The position numbers and the translations under genes were made by a program. Below the pieces are notes generated by a model that saw nothing but the letters and a program-made list of their open reading frames with translations, was not told the origin of the DNA and ran no database searches. A DNA stretch of 64,000 bases from Streptococcus sp. 2342 (lineage in GTDB: Bacteria > Bacillota > Bacilli > Lactobacillales > Streptococcaceae), in NCBI RefSeq assembly GCF_013276795.1, contig NZ_VMLR01000003.1, positions 62,001 through 126,000 on the forward strand, in the 5' to 3' direction. Below, piece by piece: positions 29,342-39,154 of the stretch; positions within the stretch are counted from its first letter, which is position 1; each line of letters opens with the position of its first letter.

Positions 29342-30934
29342 TTGAAAAATATAATCTTTTGCACGTCCCCATTTCAAGTTTTAGTCGCAAAAGAAGTCGT
29401 TCAGACTGTTTCAGAAGATTTTATTGGGATTTATCTAAAGATGTCAGATGATCAGAGACAGACTTACTATGCTGAACGGATGAAGGAATTTTGTAAGGAA
29501 GTCATTGTTTTAGAAGGAAAAACTGTTTTAGACGATATGCGGGAAGCTTTAAAAGGGAAGTCTGTCAGTAATATCTATTTAGCGAGCTTAGATAATCCTG
29601 TAGCGCTTAATCTATTTAATCCCAGTACGATGAATTTGTATAGCTTTGATGATGGTAGTACTTCAATTGTGCCGCTTAATTTCTATACACAAGGTCTTGA
29701 CAGGACGATTCAAGCTACACATTTTACTATGAGGGAGGTCCTGTCATTTTCAACTAGACATTATACGGTATTTGAGGATTGCATTCTCTTTCCAAAAGAG
29801 AAACAGGTCTTTTTAAAGCTTGATATTAAACCAATTGATTTTCATAGAGCTAAGAATGGTAAAAAAATAAGTGTTTTTTTGGGGCAATTTTTAGCCTCTC
29901 TCCCTTATCAGGAATCTTTTGAAATCACTAGACAATTGACTTCAAAAATTTTAGATGAAAAGAAGATTGATTACTACTATCCTCACCCTAGAATTCCTTT
30001 GAATGTCTCACCAGATAAATTCAAAGAAACTAGGTTCTGTTTTGAAGAAGAAATTTATCTTTTGCTAGAGGAATATGAGTTCGTTGAGGTTCATAGTTTT
30101 TATTCGACAGCACTTTTATTGATAAAAGATATAGAAGGAGTATCGGTTCATGGTTATCGTACTTTTTTAACAACTCATGAATCAGATGTTTTTGCAAAAT
30201 TGGGTGTACCCTATCAAAATGTATCTCAATCAGGTACACAGGTTGATATTGTTATGCCTACGTACAATAATGAAGAGACTATTCAACTCTCAATTGAATC
30301 TGTTTTAAATCAGACTCATGAAAATTTCAATTTAATTATCGTTGATGATGGTTCTACAGATAGAACAGAAGAAATTTGTAAATCCTATCATTGGGAGCCA
30401 AGAATCAAATATTTCAAAAAAGAACACGGTGGAATTTCAAAAGCTTTGAATTTTGGAATTTCTAAAAGCGATAGTATGTATATAGCTAGACAGGATGCTG
30501 ATGATTTGTGGGCTCCATGGCATTTAGGCTTACTATTATATAGACTAGAAAAAGAAAGTCATTTAGATATTATTGGAGCTAAAGTGATTGCTGAAGAGGA
30601 TAAACTATCTGATAAGCTTATATACAACAAATTTAATGAATTATCAGGAGAGTTGTTATGGTTATACCTTGCTTACCGAAATATATTTAACCATTCAACT
30701 GTCATTTTTAAGCGTTCTGCATATGATGAAGCAGGAGGTTATCATTCTGACTTTGATGGAATGGAAGATTGGCACTTATGGGCGAGATTGGTCACAAAGG
30801 ATAATGCTCTCATTCTCAATACTGTTACAACCTATTATCGCTTATCAAATCAGCATAGACGAGAAATGGCTTTTAGATCACGATTGGCTAAAAGTCGAGG
30901 GCTGTCGTTAGAGGAGGTATTGAAACATGACTAA
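29342..30934 (+). CDS. GT52 sialyltransferase-like / GT2 fusion protein
   Basis: A TTG at 29342 with AAGGAG 6 bp upstream is the best start (530 residues); the frame is open further upstream without a site. The N-terminal ~300 residues resemble GT52 (KNIIFCTSPFQVLVAKEVV). They contain the acidic-acidic-Gly motif D103-D104-G105 (SFDDGS) and H215-P216 (YYPHPR), the two motifs shared by bacterial sialyltransferase families GT38/52/80. Residues ~301-530 are a GT2 GT-A domain: VDIVMPTYNNEETI, VDDGSTD and DADD at 385-388, with EDWHLWARL as the base region. One protein may thus add two sugars. It overlaps the next gene by 8 bp. The acceptor is unknown; the adjacent adhesin is the obvious candidate. 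Confidence 0.75.
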   Translation: MKNIIFCTSPFQVLVAKEVVQTVSEDFIGIYLKMSDDQRQTYYAERMKEFCKEVIVLEGKTVLDDMREALKGKSVSNIYLASLDNPVALNLFNPSTMNLYSFDDGSTSIVPLNFYTQGLDRTIQATHFTMREVLSFSTRHYTVFEDCILFPKEKQVFLKLDIKPIDFHRAKNGKKISVFLGQFLASLPYQESFEITRQLTSKILDEKKIDYYYPHPRIPLNVSPDKFKETRFCFEEEIYLLLEEYEFVEVHSFYSTALLLIKDIEGVSVHGYRTFLTTHESDVFAKLGVPYQNVSQSGTQVDIVMPTYNNEETIQLSIESVLNQTHENFNLIIVDDGSTDRTEEICKSYHWEPRIKYFKKEHGGISKALNFGISKSDSMYIARQDADDLWAPWHLGLLLYRLEKESHLDIIGAKVIAEEDKLSDKLIYNKFNELSGELLWLYLAYRNIFNHSTVIFKRSAYDEAGGYHSDFDGMEDWHLWARLVTKDNALILNTVTTYYRLSNQHRREMAFRSRLAKSRGLSLEEVLKHD

Positions 30935-32171
30935 AGTGTTTACTATAAAGGAACATCTTCCTATCAATATCTATGGCTTTGAAAGAAGTCAATTGGCACG
31001 TCAAGAAATTTTTAAAAGTCTGCAAGTAGAGCAAGAAATTGTTTTAACAAATTTGGGGAATTTTGTAGCGAATTTTGTAGAAACATTGGAAAAGCTTGGC
31101 TTTGAAAACTTCTATCATGTTATTTTTGATCAGTCAGACCTGGCTAGACAAAAACCGAGTGTCCCAAAAGAATTTGTGCAAGACCTAAGCAATGTTACCG
31201 ACGTAGAGTATACAAATAAAGGATATGTAGGTTTGGTCCACTATGAAAATGGCGATATTGAATGTTATACTTCTCAATTGCTTTATCGCTTCCATTGTCA
31301 AGAAGAACAATTTACCCTTTATGATAGTAAAGGAGAGCTACTAAAGGGAGATGTAGCTGGAAATTACCATTCTTATCAAAACCTAAGAAGTGGAGAAACC
31401 TATACGCAATGGCAATTAGTTAGTCTTTATTTAGCTAATCATTCTACGATAGATGATCGATTTATCATTGATATGGTAAATGAATATCCTCTTCAATTGA
31501 GAAAATTTTTCCAAAATACAGGCCGGAAATTATTTGCTTACACCCATTACAATATTTTAGACCCTATGATGAAGTTTGTCTTACAAGGCTGGTGTCAGAA
31601 TATCGTTGCAAGTCCTGTTTTAGAGCAGATGATAGGGAAAGATAAGGTTCGCTTTTTACCTCCAATGTTTGTGGATGAAGTTTTGGAAAAAGAATATGCA
31701 ACAGTTACCGATTGGTGTATCGTTGGTAATATGACCATGGTGAAACGTTGTGCATGGGCTATCGAGGCCTTTAGACAAGTTCCTGATAGTCAGCTAACGA
31801 TTTATGGAAACCTACCTAAAGGTTATAGACAGGAAGACTTACCGCTGAATGTCCATTATGCAGGTTTTCTAGAAGAAGTTCCTTATGAGAAACACCGAGG
31901 CTATCTATCGTGTTCTATGAGTGAATGTTTTGCTAATTCGGCTGTGGAAGCATCTGCCAAGGGCTTGGTCTGTCTCTTGTCGGACACAGATTTAGCTCAC
32001 AGATACTACAAGAATCAATCTAAAGTTGTCACAACATTTGGTGACATTGGAGAGTTAATCTTGTGGTTAAATGCTTATCAAAAAGAAGGCCGTTATGCAT
32101 CGGCAACCTTTGCTAAAGACTATCAAAAGAGGGAAACTTTGGAGTTATATAAGTTTACATTATCTCTGTAA
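30927..32171 (+). CDS. GT-B (GT4-like) glycosyltransferase
   Basis: The 414-residue protein overlaps the preceding gene by 8 bp. The C-terminal half looks like a GT-B fold: WCIVGNMTMVKRCAWAIEAF and LTIYGNLPKGY, and then SMSECFANSAVEASAKGLVC. That last segment corresponds to the E-x7-E region that binds the donor in GT4 enzymes. The N-terminal half is unusual and resembles the glycosyltransferases that accompany Ser-rich or other glycosylated adhesins, but I cannot name a subfamily. Its stop is 90 bp before the adhesin start. Donor and acceptor are unknown. Confidence 0.65.
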   Translation: MTKVFTIKEHLPINIYGFERSQLARQEIFKSLQVEQEIVLTNLGNFVANFVETLEKLGFENFYHVIFDQSDLARQKPSVPKEFVQDLSNVTDVEYTNKGYVGLVHYENGDIECYTSQLLYRFHCQEEQFTLYDSKGELLKGDVAGNYHSYQNLRSGETYTQWQLVSLYLANHSTIDDRFIIDMVNEYPLQLRKFFQNTGRKLFAYTHYNILDPMMKFVLQGWCQNIVASPVLEQMIGKDKVRFLPPMFVDEVLEKEYATVTDWCIVGNMTMVKRCAWAIEAFRQVPDSQLTIYGNLPKGYRQEDLPLNVHYAGFLEEVPYEKHRGYLSCSMSECFANSAVEASAKGLVCLLSDTDLAHRYYKNQSKVVTTFGDIGELILWLNAYQKEGRYASATFAKDYQKRETLELYKFTLSL

Positions 32172-32176
32172 AATGC

Positions 32177-32224
32177 TATAATAGATGATAATACATCGAT
32201 TTAATATATATATATATTAAATCG
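32177..32224 (+). promoter_or_regulatory. Adhesin promoter and 28-bp perfect palindrome
   Basis: An extended -10, TGCTATAAT (-10 hexamer at 32177-32182), lies directly after the glycosyltransferase stop. A 28-bp perfect palindrome (32197-32224) follows. Each half reads CGATTTAATATATA and its complement, with no loop. It lies in the predicted 5' leader, and as DNA could bind a dimeric regulator, or as RNA fold into a long AU hairpin. Confidence 0.65.
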
Positions 32225-32260
32225 TCGAAAAACAATGAATTTTTTGGAGAATAGTATTTT

Positions 32261-35200
32261 ATGTTTCATAATAAACAAGAAAAATTTTCCCTTCGTAAGT
32301 ATAAAGATGGACGTACAGATTCTAAACTTATTGGGGCAACAATTTTAGCGACAGGTGTGGCTTTATCCATTGGTGCAAGTCCAGTATTTGCAGCTGTTTC
32401 ATCAAATGGTACAGACACAGCAACAGTAGTGAGTGATACTTCAAAAGTAGCATCTACATCAGCTACAACATTCACAGATGATAAAAATTCTAAAACTGTA
32501 AAAGTGGATGCAGTATTAGGAAAAGATGTAGCCGAACCAACAAAAGCGAATCAAAACACAGGTGATGTGGACGGTAATGATACAGTAAACTTCAAAACAG
32601 AAGCAACCGTCAATTATAAACTTGAGTCTGACAAGTCATTACTGAAAACAGAAACAGTAGAAGGTGAAAAAGGTACAGTAACAACTCCTTATGATAAAAA
32701 AGGAATTGCTTATGATACTGATGGTAAAGACTATCGTGAATCAACTGTAGCCAAAACAGGAGCTGAGGTAACAGCTGAAACGGGTAAAAAAGATACAGTA
32801 GAAGCAAATAACAAGGTTTATGAATACGTTCGTTCTGAAGTAGAGGGTGCTGATAAAGCAACTTATGAAAAAAAAAGCTTCAACAACATCGAAGCAAGAG
32901 TATCTCCAGAAGGAATGCACAATAAACTAGGGGAAATCGATTATACAAAAACAACAGGGAAAGTTTATCTAGTTGAAGAAATAGCTGATGGACAATACGG
33001 AAAATTTGTAGAAGCTAATGGTGTAACTAGCGATGAAGATGCCGTTACAAAATGGAAAGCTGGCCAAGCTGATGCCAAAGATTTCAGGAAAGAAAATGTA
33101 ACCCTTCAAGAAGGTGATACAGTCCTTGTAATGGATAAAGACACGTATGCGGTGGGTGATAATAAGAAAGTAACAACTACTAAAAAATATCATTCGCCAT
33201 CGTTTGAAGTTGAGAATCTAACATATGCTCTAACCAAATTTGAGGCGAGTACATACTTGCTTGATGAGAAAGAGAATGTATCAAGTGAATTCTATAGAGC
33301 AGGTGCTGATGGGGTATTTGGAACCGCGGATGATGAAAAAGTGGACGAAATAGATAGGCTTTATAAACTGAATGATTCCGAAGGAGATAATATAGAATAC
33401 GGCCAAGACTACTTCAAAGGAAAAAAGAAAGGTGATTCAGAATTAAAAAATGCTAGGCCAGCTGACATTTTAAAGAATGATTATCACTTTTATTACGAAT
33501 TGCTGAAATATGCCGAAGAAAAAGCTAGAGATTTTGGAGATGAAGCAGGTTTAGCGAAGGTAATAGCTGCTAAAGAAGGATTAGATAATTTTATTGAAGA
33601 GAAAAGTAAAAATATCGATATAGGTTATATAAAAAAGGGGGACAATAGTGTTGAATATGGTTATAATTTAGGAAATAGTTTTTTTGATAATGATCCAGAA
33701 AGGAAGTCTTATAAGAAGGATATTGAAAATATAATCGGAGACTTCACAATTAAAAAAGAGAATACGACTAAAGAAGTAGATGGTATTATTGAAAAAACCA
33801 GAATAAGTACAAGAGTGTTCACATTTTTAACTTCTGACTCATCGGATAATGGTAGTGCAGAATATTTTAATAACGAAGAAATTAAACTTCAATACGTAGC
33901 AATTGTCACAAAAGAAAATATGACGGGAGAGCTTATTGAAACACTTGTAAGAAACCAAGAATTTAATGAATTAACTAAAAAAGGAACTGTAACAGTTGAA
34001 GAAGATGGAACAGTTACAGTAGTATCACCTGAAGAATCTGTGGAATTTAAGGTGTATAAAGGTGATACAGATGAGGAAATAAAAGGAACAAACGAACGTT
34101 ACACTATAACTGATAATGATAAGATTAGCTTCTTTAGTACTAAAGACATAACAACTCATAATGAAACAACCTACACTACAAAAGAAGTGATTACTCCGAT
34201 TCGTGCTTATAAAGTAATGAGTGAAGCAAAACCAGTCGTAACTCATTATTATAGGGAAAAAATCACAAAAGAAGAAGCAGGAGAAGCAAGAGCTTCTAAG
34301 CAAGGTAGCGTAGTTATCAAGTATGTCACAACTGATGGGAAACAACTGAAATCAGAAACTGATAAAAAAAATGTAACGCTAGAAACAAAAACGATTGTAA
34401 GTCTATATTCAGGTGAAACAAAAGTTGGTGAACGTACAGATGTTGCAACTGTAGAACAAAACTATGACACAACAGATAAACAATATCCGACGCTAGTAGA
34501 TGCTGAAACGGGATATACATATGAGTATGTAGGTCTAAAACAAGGATCACCAGCAGCTAGTGGAAAAGTAGTAGAAGGAACAACAGAAGTTGTTTACGAA
34601 TACCGTCTAGTAAGTGAAGAAGAGAAAACCCCATCTAAATCAGAAGTTACAAAAACAGGTTCAGTTGATGTAAAACACGTTGTAATCAACGAAGATGGAA
34701 GCTTGAAAACATTAAAAGAAACAGAAGTAGTGAAGAATAATGTTCCTCTAGAGTATGAAGACACTTATGTAACTTACTCAAAAGGAGTGAAGGTTTCTGA
34801 ACGCACAGAAAAACGCACAGTAACAGAAAACTATGACACAACGGATAAACAATATCCGACGCTAAAAGATGAAGCTACAGGTTTAGTTTATAAATATGTA
34901 GGACCAACATCTGACTCAGCTTCAGCAACTGGTGATGTGACTGAAGGTGAAAAACACGTTATTTATAGCTATACGTTAGATAAACAAGAAGAAACAACAC
35001 CATCTAAAGTAGTTGATACTAAAGGTTCTGTAGTTGTTAAATTCGTTGATGCTAATGGTAATGAAATCAAAAATGCTGAAAATGTAGTAACAGATGCAGT
35101 TATTAAAACAACGAAAACATACGCGACTAAGTCAGGTGATGTAGTTCTATCAACGCGTGATGAAGTAACAAATAACGATGTAGATTACAGTACTGAAAAC

Positions 35201-36880
35201 AATAAAGTACAAACAATCATAACAGTGGGTGGTAAGAAATACACATTCTATCGCGTATTACCAGTAGATACTAATTTCAACAACGTAGTAGAAGAAACTG
35301 GTAAGGTGAAAGAAGGAACTACAACAGTTGTTTATCAATACGATGAAATCATTCCAGTTGATCCCACTAAACCTAATGAAGGGGATAATACTCCTCCAAA
35401 ACCAGAGGATAAGATTCCTAATGATCCACAAAACCGTTCATACAAAGATCTAGGTCTATTAACAGAAGTGAAACGTAATATCTCTTACGTTTACGAAAAT
35501 GGACCAAAAGCTGGGCAAGAGGCATCTACTCCTGTTAACCAAAATGCACGTTTCACAAGAAGTGAAGAAATCAATAGTAGAACCGGTGAAGTAGTATACA
35601 CAAGCGAATGGACTAAAGAACAAAAACTTGCTGAAGTAGTATCACCAAAAATCGATAAATACTCTGTAGACAAAGAAAAAGTAGCAGAATTACCAGTAAC
35701 ACACGAATCAACTGACAGTAGTGAAATTGTAAAATACCGTGAAAATCCTGAAATTATCGAACACGATGTAGCGAAAGATAAAAAAGGTTCTGTAGTTGTT
35801 AAGTATGTAGACGCTCAAGGAAATGAAATTGACACTGCAGTTACTGTTAAAGATAATGTAGTAGTAGAAAAAGCTACGACAAAAGTCTATGCTGATTGTG
35901 ATGCCGAAACAACATACACACCAACAAATGAAGAATATAGCACAGTAGAAAATCGTAAAGAAACAATAGAATTTAACGGTAAGAAATATATTTACCGACG
36001 AGTACTACCAGTGTCAACAACTCTAGGAAACTCAGATAAAGAATCAGGTAAAATTCCAGAAGGAACAACAACGGTTATTTATCAATACGCAGAAGAAGTA
36101 GAACCATTTATTCCGCCATTCCCACCAAAAGAGGAAGTGCCAGAATACAATGGAAAAGTAGATGATGCTGAAAAAGATAAAAAAGGAACAGTAATCGTTA
36201 AATTTGTAGATGTTAATGAAAACTTCCTTGCATCAGATGTTGTTGTAAAAGATAATGTAGTTGTAGCTAAAGCAAGTACTACAATTACGGGCGATAAGGC
36301 AGAGACTACATACACTGCGACTGGTGAAGAGTATGCGGTGACACCACCACAAACGATTGAAGTGGATGGAGTGACATTCCGATTGAAACGTGTTCTTCCA
36401 GCTTCTGATAAGTTCAACAATACGATTGAGGAAAAAGGACTGGTTAAAGAAGGTGTTACTACTATTGTTTACCAATATGTAATGCAAATGGATGCTCCAA
36501 AAGTAGAAGTTCCTGAGTTTGACGGTGGAGTGGTTCCGTTAGATCCTCCAGTTGTGGACATTCCAGAGTTGAAGATTCCTGAAGAGCCTAAGCCAGAGCC
36601 AAAACCGGAACCGAAACCAGAGCCTAAGCCAGAACCGACTCCAACACCAACACCTACTCCTACCCCTCAACAAAACGAAAATCCGGAAACACCTAAAGTT
36701 CCGAATAACTCAGTTCCATCAACTTATCATTCTGGTGGAAGTACTTATCCAGCTCCATCAAGGGAAGTATCTCAATTGCCAAATACAGGTACTGAGTCAA
36801 ATGCAACCTTAGCAGCATTTGGATTTGTTGGCATTTTGAGTGGATTAAGCCTTGTTCTACGTAAGAAGGATAGTGAATAG
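32261..36880 (+). CDS. LPXTG adhesin with MucBP-like repeats
   Basis: The product is 1539 residues. A KxYKxGK/YSIRK-type signal peptide (FSLRKYKDGRTDSKLIGATI) ends near PVFA. A large N-terminal region (~45-680) has no family I recognise. Five MucBP-like repeats of ~100-130 residues start near 682 (GSVVIKYVTTDGKQL), 800, 922 (GSVVVKFVDANGNEI), 1175 (GSVVVKYVDAQGNEI) and 1308. A PKPEP/PTPTP spacer (~1440-1470) and LPNTG near 1506 with a hydrophobic tail and RKKDSE end the protein. The domains suggest binding to mucin-type or other host glycans. TTGGAG is the ribosome binding site. It lies within the glycosylation cassette, so it may itself be glycosylated. A terminator follows. Confidence 0.85.
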   Translation: MFHNKQEKFSLRKYKDGRTDSKLIGATILATGVALSIGASPVFAAVSSNGTDTATVVSDTSKVASTSATTFTDDKNSKTVKVDAVLGKDVAEPTKANQNTGDVDGNDTVNFKTEATVNYKLESDKSLLKTETVEGEKGTVTTPYDKKGIAYDTDGKDYRESTVAKTGAEVTAETGKKDTVEANNKVYEYVRSEVEGADKATYEKKSFNNIEARVSPEGMHNKLGEIDYTKTTGKVYLVEEIADGQYGKFVEANGVTSDEDAVTKWKAGQADAKDFRKENVTLQEGDTVLVMDKDTYAVGDNKKVTTTKKYHSPSFEVENLTYALTKFEASTYLLDEKENVSSEFYRAGADGVFGTADDEKVDEIDRLYKLNDSEGDNIEYGQDYFKGKKKGDSELKNARPADILKNDYHFYYELLKYAEEKARDFGDEAGLAKVIAAKEGLDNFIEEKSKNIDIGYIKKGDNSVEYGYNLGNSFFDNDPERKSYKKDIENIIGDFTIKKENTTKEVDGIIEKTRISTRVFTFLTSDSSDNGSAEYFNNEEIKLQYVAIVTKENMTGELIETLVRNQEFNELTKKGTVTVEEDGTVTVVSPEESVEFKVYKGDTDEEIKGTNERYTITDNDKISFFSTKDITTHNETTYTTKEVITPIRAYKVMSEAKPVVTHYYREKITKEEAGEARASKQGSVVIKYVTTDGKQLKSETDKKNVTLETKTIVSLYSGETKVGERTDVATVEQNYDTTDKQYPTLVDAETGYTYEYVGLKQGSPAASGKVVEGTTEVVYEYRLVSEEEKTPSKSEVTKTGSVDVKHVVINEDGSLKTLKETEVVKNNVPLEYEDTYVTYSKGVKVSERTEKRTVTENYDTTDKQYPTLKDEATGLVYKYVGPTSDSASATGDVTEGEKHVIYSYTLDKQEETTPSKVVDTKGSVVVKFVDANGNEIKNAENVVTDAVIKTTKTYATKSGDVVLSTRDEVTNNDVDYSTENNKVQTIITVGGKKYTFYRVLPVDTNFNNVVEETGKVKEGTTTVVYQYDEIIPVDPTKPNEGDNTPPKPEDKIPNDPQNRSYKDLGLLTEVKRNISYVYENGPKAGQEASTPVNQNARFTRSEEINSRTGEVVYTSEWTKEQKLAEVVSPKIDKYSVDKEKVAELPVTHESTDSSEIVKYRENPEIIEHDVAKDKKGSVVVKYVDAQGNEIDTAVTVKDNVVVEKATTKVYADCDAETTYTPTNEEYSTVENRKETIEFNGKKYIYRRVLPVSTTLGNSDKESGKIPEGTTTVIYQYAEEVEPFIPPFPPKEEVPEYNGKVDDAEKDKKGTVIVKFVDVNENFLASDVVVKDNVVVAKASTTITGDKAETTYTATGEEYAVTPPQTIEVDGVTFRLKRVLPASDKFNNTIEEKGLVKEGVTTIVYQYVMQMDAPKVEVPEFDGGVVPLDPPVVDIPELKIPEEPKPEPKPEPKPEPKPEPTPTPTPTPTPQQNENPETPKVPNNSVPSTYHSGGSTYPAPSREVSQLPNTGTESNATLAAFGFVGILSGLSLVLRKKDSE

Positions 36881-36936
36881 TATTTGCTCAAAATATTGAT
36901 TTATCAACTGTAGTAGGTTGGTGTTAGCTAAAATTT

Positions 36937-36967
36937 GGAGAGGACAATCACTGTCTTCTCCACTTTT
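36937..36967 (+). terminator. Terminator after the adhesin gene
   Basis: GGAGAGGACA and TGTCTTCTCC pair around ATCAC, and ACTTTTT follows. Confidence 0.8.
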
Positions 36968-37112
36968 TATGTTAAGAGGGATAAAATAAGAGGACTTGTG
37001 CTTGATGAGATTGTTAGTATTTTCTGATTTGGTGTTGTAATAAGGTGATTGAAAAGTGTTGCTAATCCTATCATTACTCTATCCGTTTTTATCTTATTTC
37101 TAGGAAGGTTAG

Positions 37113-37817
37113 ATGAAAGAAAAATCTAAACCGATAGCCATTATTCTGATTCGTTCTGGATCTCGATGCTTAGTGGATAAAAATATTAAATCACTTGCAG
37201 GCAAACCCTTGGTTTTCTATACGATAGAGGTCGCTCTAGCCTCCAAGTTATTTAGTGAAATATGGGTATCGTCAGATTCTCCCACCTATCTGGAACTCTG
37301 TCGTCAAGTCTATCCAGAGATTTGCTGTGTCCACAGACCAAAAGAACTGGCCTTGTCAACAACCTCTAGTCTAGCAACTTTATGCGATTTTTTACAACCC
37401 TTTGAAGAGAATCAAGTATTCGTTAATTTACAGGTGACTTCACCCTTGAGAGAGGTAGATCACCTTACCGAATCCTATCAACTCTACTGCAAGTCTGGAG
37501 CAGATCATTTGATTTCCTGTGTCAAGGCAGACAAGAGTCGTAGTCTTTACTTGCAGTTGGAAGAGTCGCCATTTATCCGTCCACTTCAAGTTTCCAAGCA
37601 CTATGCTCGTCAGAAAGAGCCTCTTTACTACTATCCCAACGGAAGTATTTGGATTTCTCGTAAGAGTCTTTACCTACGGGATGAGAGCTTTTATACAGAT
37701 AAGACAGTAGCTTATGAAATGCCAAAGCTCTATTCTTATGATATCGATGATGAGTTGGATTTTGAAGTCGTGGAGACTTTGTTACAACGCCACTACCTAG
37801 GTAAGAAAATAAGATAA
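37113..37817 (+). CDS. CMP-sialic acid synthetase-like cytidylyltransferase
   Basis: This 234-residue protein resembles NeuA-type acylneuraminate cytidylyltransferases, which make CMP-sialic acid from CTP. The nucleotide-binding loop is RSGSRCLVDKN (~14-24) in place of the usual RxGSKGIxxKN; Arg14, Gly16, Ser17, Lys23 and Asn24 are kept. NLQVTSPLRE (~108-117) corresponds to the conserved QPTSPLR segment, and YNDID-like DIDDELDFE is near the C-terminus. AGGAAGG at 37102-37108 is the ribosome binding site. It lies after the adhesin terminator, so it is transcribed separately, but would supply donor for the GT52-like enzyme. Another nonulosonic acid substrate is possible. Confidence 0.8.
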   Translation: MKEKSKPIAIILIRSGSRCLVDKNIKSLAGKPLVFYTIEVALASKLFSEIWVSSDSPTYLELCRQVYPEICCVHRPKELALSTTSSLATLCDFLQPFEENQVFVNLQVTSPLREVDHLTESYQLYCKSGADHLISCVKADKSRSLYLQLEESPFIRPLQVSKHYARQKEPLYYYPNGSIWISRKSLYLRDESFYTDKTVAYEMPKLYSYDIDDELDFEVVETLLQRHYLGKKIR

Positions 37818-37907
37818 AATGCCTCATTGTTACTATAATAAACTTGCGCACAAAGATTGACCATCCTATGAAGAGTTCAAGAATGAAGCCGATTTTTACG
37901 TTTTTTC

Positions 37908-37946
37908 TTGACTCTTTTTTTGCTTGTGATATAATTAACTGGTAAA
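37908..37946 (+). promoter_or_regulatory. adc promoter with AdcR operator
   Basis: The -35 TTGACT (37908-37913) and -10 TATAAT (37930-37935) are 16 bp apart. TTAACTGGTAAA (37935-37946) overlaps the -10 end and start point. It matches the AdcR palindrome TTAACNRGTTAA except near the end. Zinc-bound AdcR would repress the operon. Confidence 0.75.
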
Positions 37947-38009
37947 CAAAATGTCAAAGAATAGTATTTTTCTCTTAAAAAGAGAAGTTCAAAAGGAAAG
38001 GAGTCAGAT

Positions 38010-38450
38010 ATGAGACAGCTAGCGAAGGATATCGATGGCTTTTTGAATGAGGTGATTTTACAGGCAGAAAATCAGCATGAAATCCTAATAGGTCATTGCA
38101 CTAGCGAGGTGGCTCTGACCAATACTCAGGAGCATATTCTCATGCTCTTGTCAGAGGAATCTTTAACCAATTCAGAGTTGGCGCGTCGTCTCAATGTCAG
38201 TCAGGCAGCAGTTACCAAGGCCATTAAGTCTTTGGTCAAGGAAGGGATGTTGGAAACGTCTAAAGATCCTAAGGATGCGCGTGTGATTTTTTATCAGTTG
38301 ACTGATTTGGCTCGTCCAATCGCTGAGGAGCATCATCATCACCATGAGCATACACTTTTAACCTATGAACAAGTGGCGACTCAGTTTACTCCAAATGAAC
38401 AAAAAGTGATCCAGCGGTTTTTGACTGCTTTAGTAGGAGAAATCAAATAA
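38010..38450 (+). CDS. adcR: Zinc-responsive MarR-type repressor AdcR
   Basis: The 146-residue regulator has a MarR winged helix ([20 protein letters not shown], ~53-72, then [11 protein letters not shown] wing). Zinc ligands include Glu and Cys30-His-type residues at ~24-42 ([14 protein letters not shown]) and the histidine stretch EEHHHHHEH at ~106-114. With zinc it represses zinc uptake genes. It overlaps adcC by one base and has the operator upstream. Confidence 0.95.
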   Translation: MRQLAKDIDGFLNEVILQAENQHEILIGHCTSEVALTNTQEHILMLLSEESLTNSELARRLNVSQAAVTKAIKSLVKEGMLETSKDPKDARVIFYQLTDLARPIAEEHHHHHEHTLLTYEQVATQFTPNEQKVIQRFLTALVGEIK

Positions 38451-39154
38451 TGAGATATATTACGGTAGAGGATTTATCCTTCTATTATGATAAGGAGCCC
38501 GTTCTTGAACATATCAATTATAGTGTTGATAGTGGGGAATTTGTTACCTTGACGGGGGAGAATGGGGCAGCTAAGACGACACTGATTAAGGCCAGTCTTG
38601 GAATTCTCCAACCACGCATTGGAAAGGTGACCATTTCAAAGACAAATACGCAGGGTAAGAAATTGAGAATAGCCTACCTTCCTCAACAGATTGCCAGTTT
38701 TAATGCTGGTTTTCCAAGTACGGTTTATGAATTTGTCAAGTCCGGTCGCTATCCACGAAAGGGTTGGTTCCGTCGTTTGAATGCTCATGATGAGGAGCAT
38801 ATCAAGGCTAGTTTGGACTCAGTTGGTATGTGGGAACACCGAGACAAACGCTTAGGGTCTCTATCTGGAGGACAAAAGCAGCGAGCGGTGATTGCGCGTA
38901 TGTTTGCTTCGGATCCAGATGTGTTTATCCTAGATGAGCCGACAACGGGGATGGATGCAGGAAGTAAAAACGAATTTTACGAACTCATGCACCACAGCGC
39001 CCATCATCATGGCAAGGCTGTTTTGATGATTACCCATGACCCTGAAGAAGTTAAGGACTATGCGGACCGCAATATTCATCTAGTCCGTAACCAAGACTCG
39101 CCATGGCGTTGTTTCAACGTTCATGAGAATGATCAGGAGGTGGGCCATGCTTAG
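38450..39154 (+). CDS. adcC: Zinc ABC transporter ATPase AdcC
   Basis: The 234-residue ATPase powers zinc import through AdcB. Signature [17 protein letters not shown] and Walker [14 protein letters not shown] are normal. The Walker A loop is GENGAAKTT, where the usual GxGK has Ala in place of Gly. From memory pneumococcal AdcC has the same variant, so this is not a sequencing error. The gene overlaps adcR by one base and adcB by 8 bp. Confidence 0.95.
   Translation: MRYITVEDLSFYYDKEPVLEHINYSVDSGEFVTLTGENGAAKTTLIKASLGILQPRIGKVTISKTNTQGKKLRIAYLPQQIASFNAGFPSTVYEFVKSGRYPRKGWFRRLNAHDEEHIKASLDSVGMWEHRDKRLGSLSGGQKQRAVIARMFASDPDVFILDEPTTGMDAGSKNEFYELMHHSAHHHGKAVLMITHDPEEVKDYADRNIHLVRNQDSPWRCFNVHENDQEVGHA

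Noticed and set aside
32197..32224. Intrinsic terminator at the AT palindrome
   Set aside because: The stem is AU-only at its core and no T run follows; it lies in the leader of the adhesin gene rather than at a transcript end.
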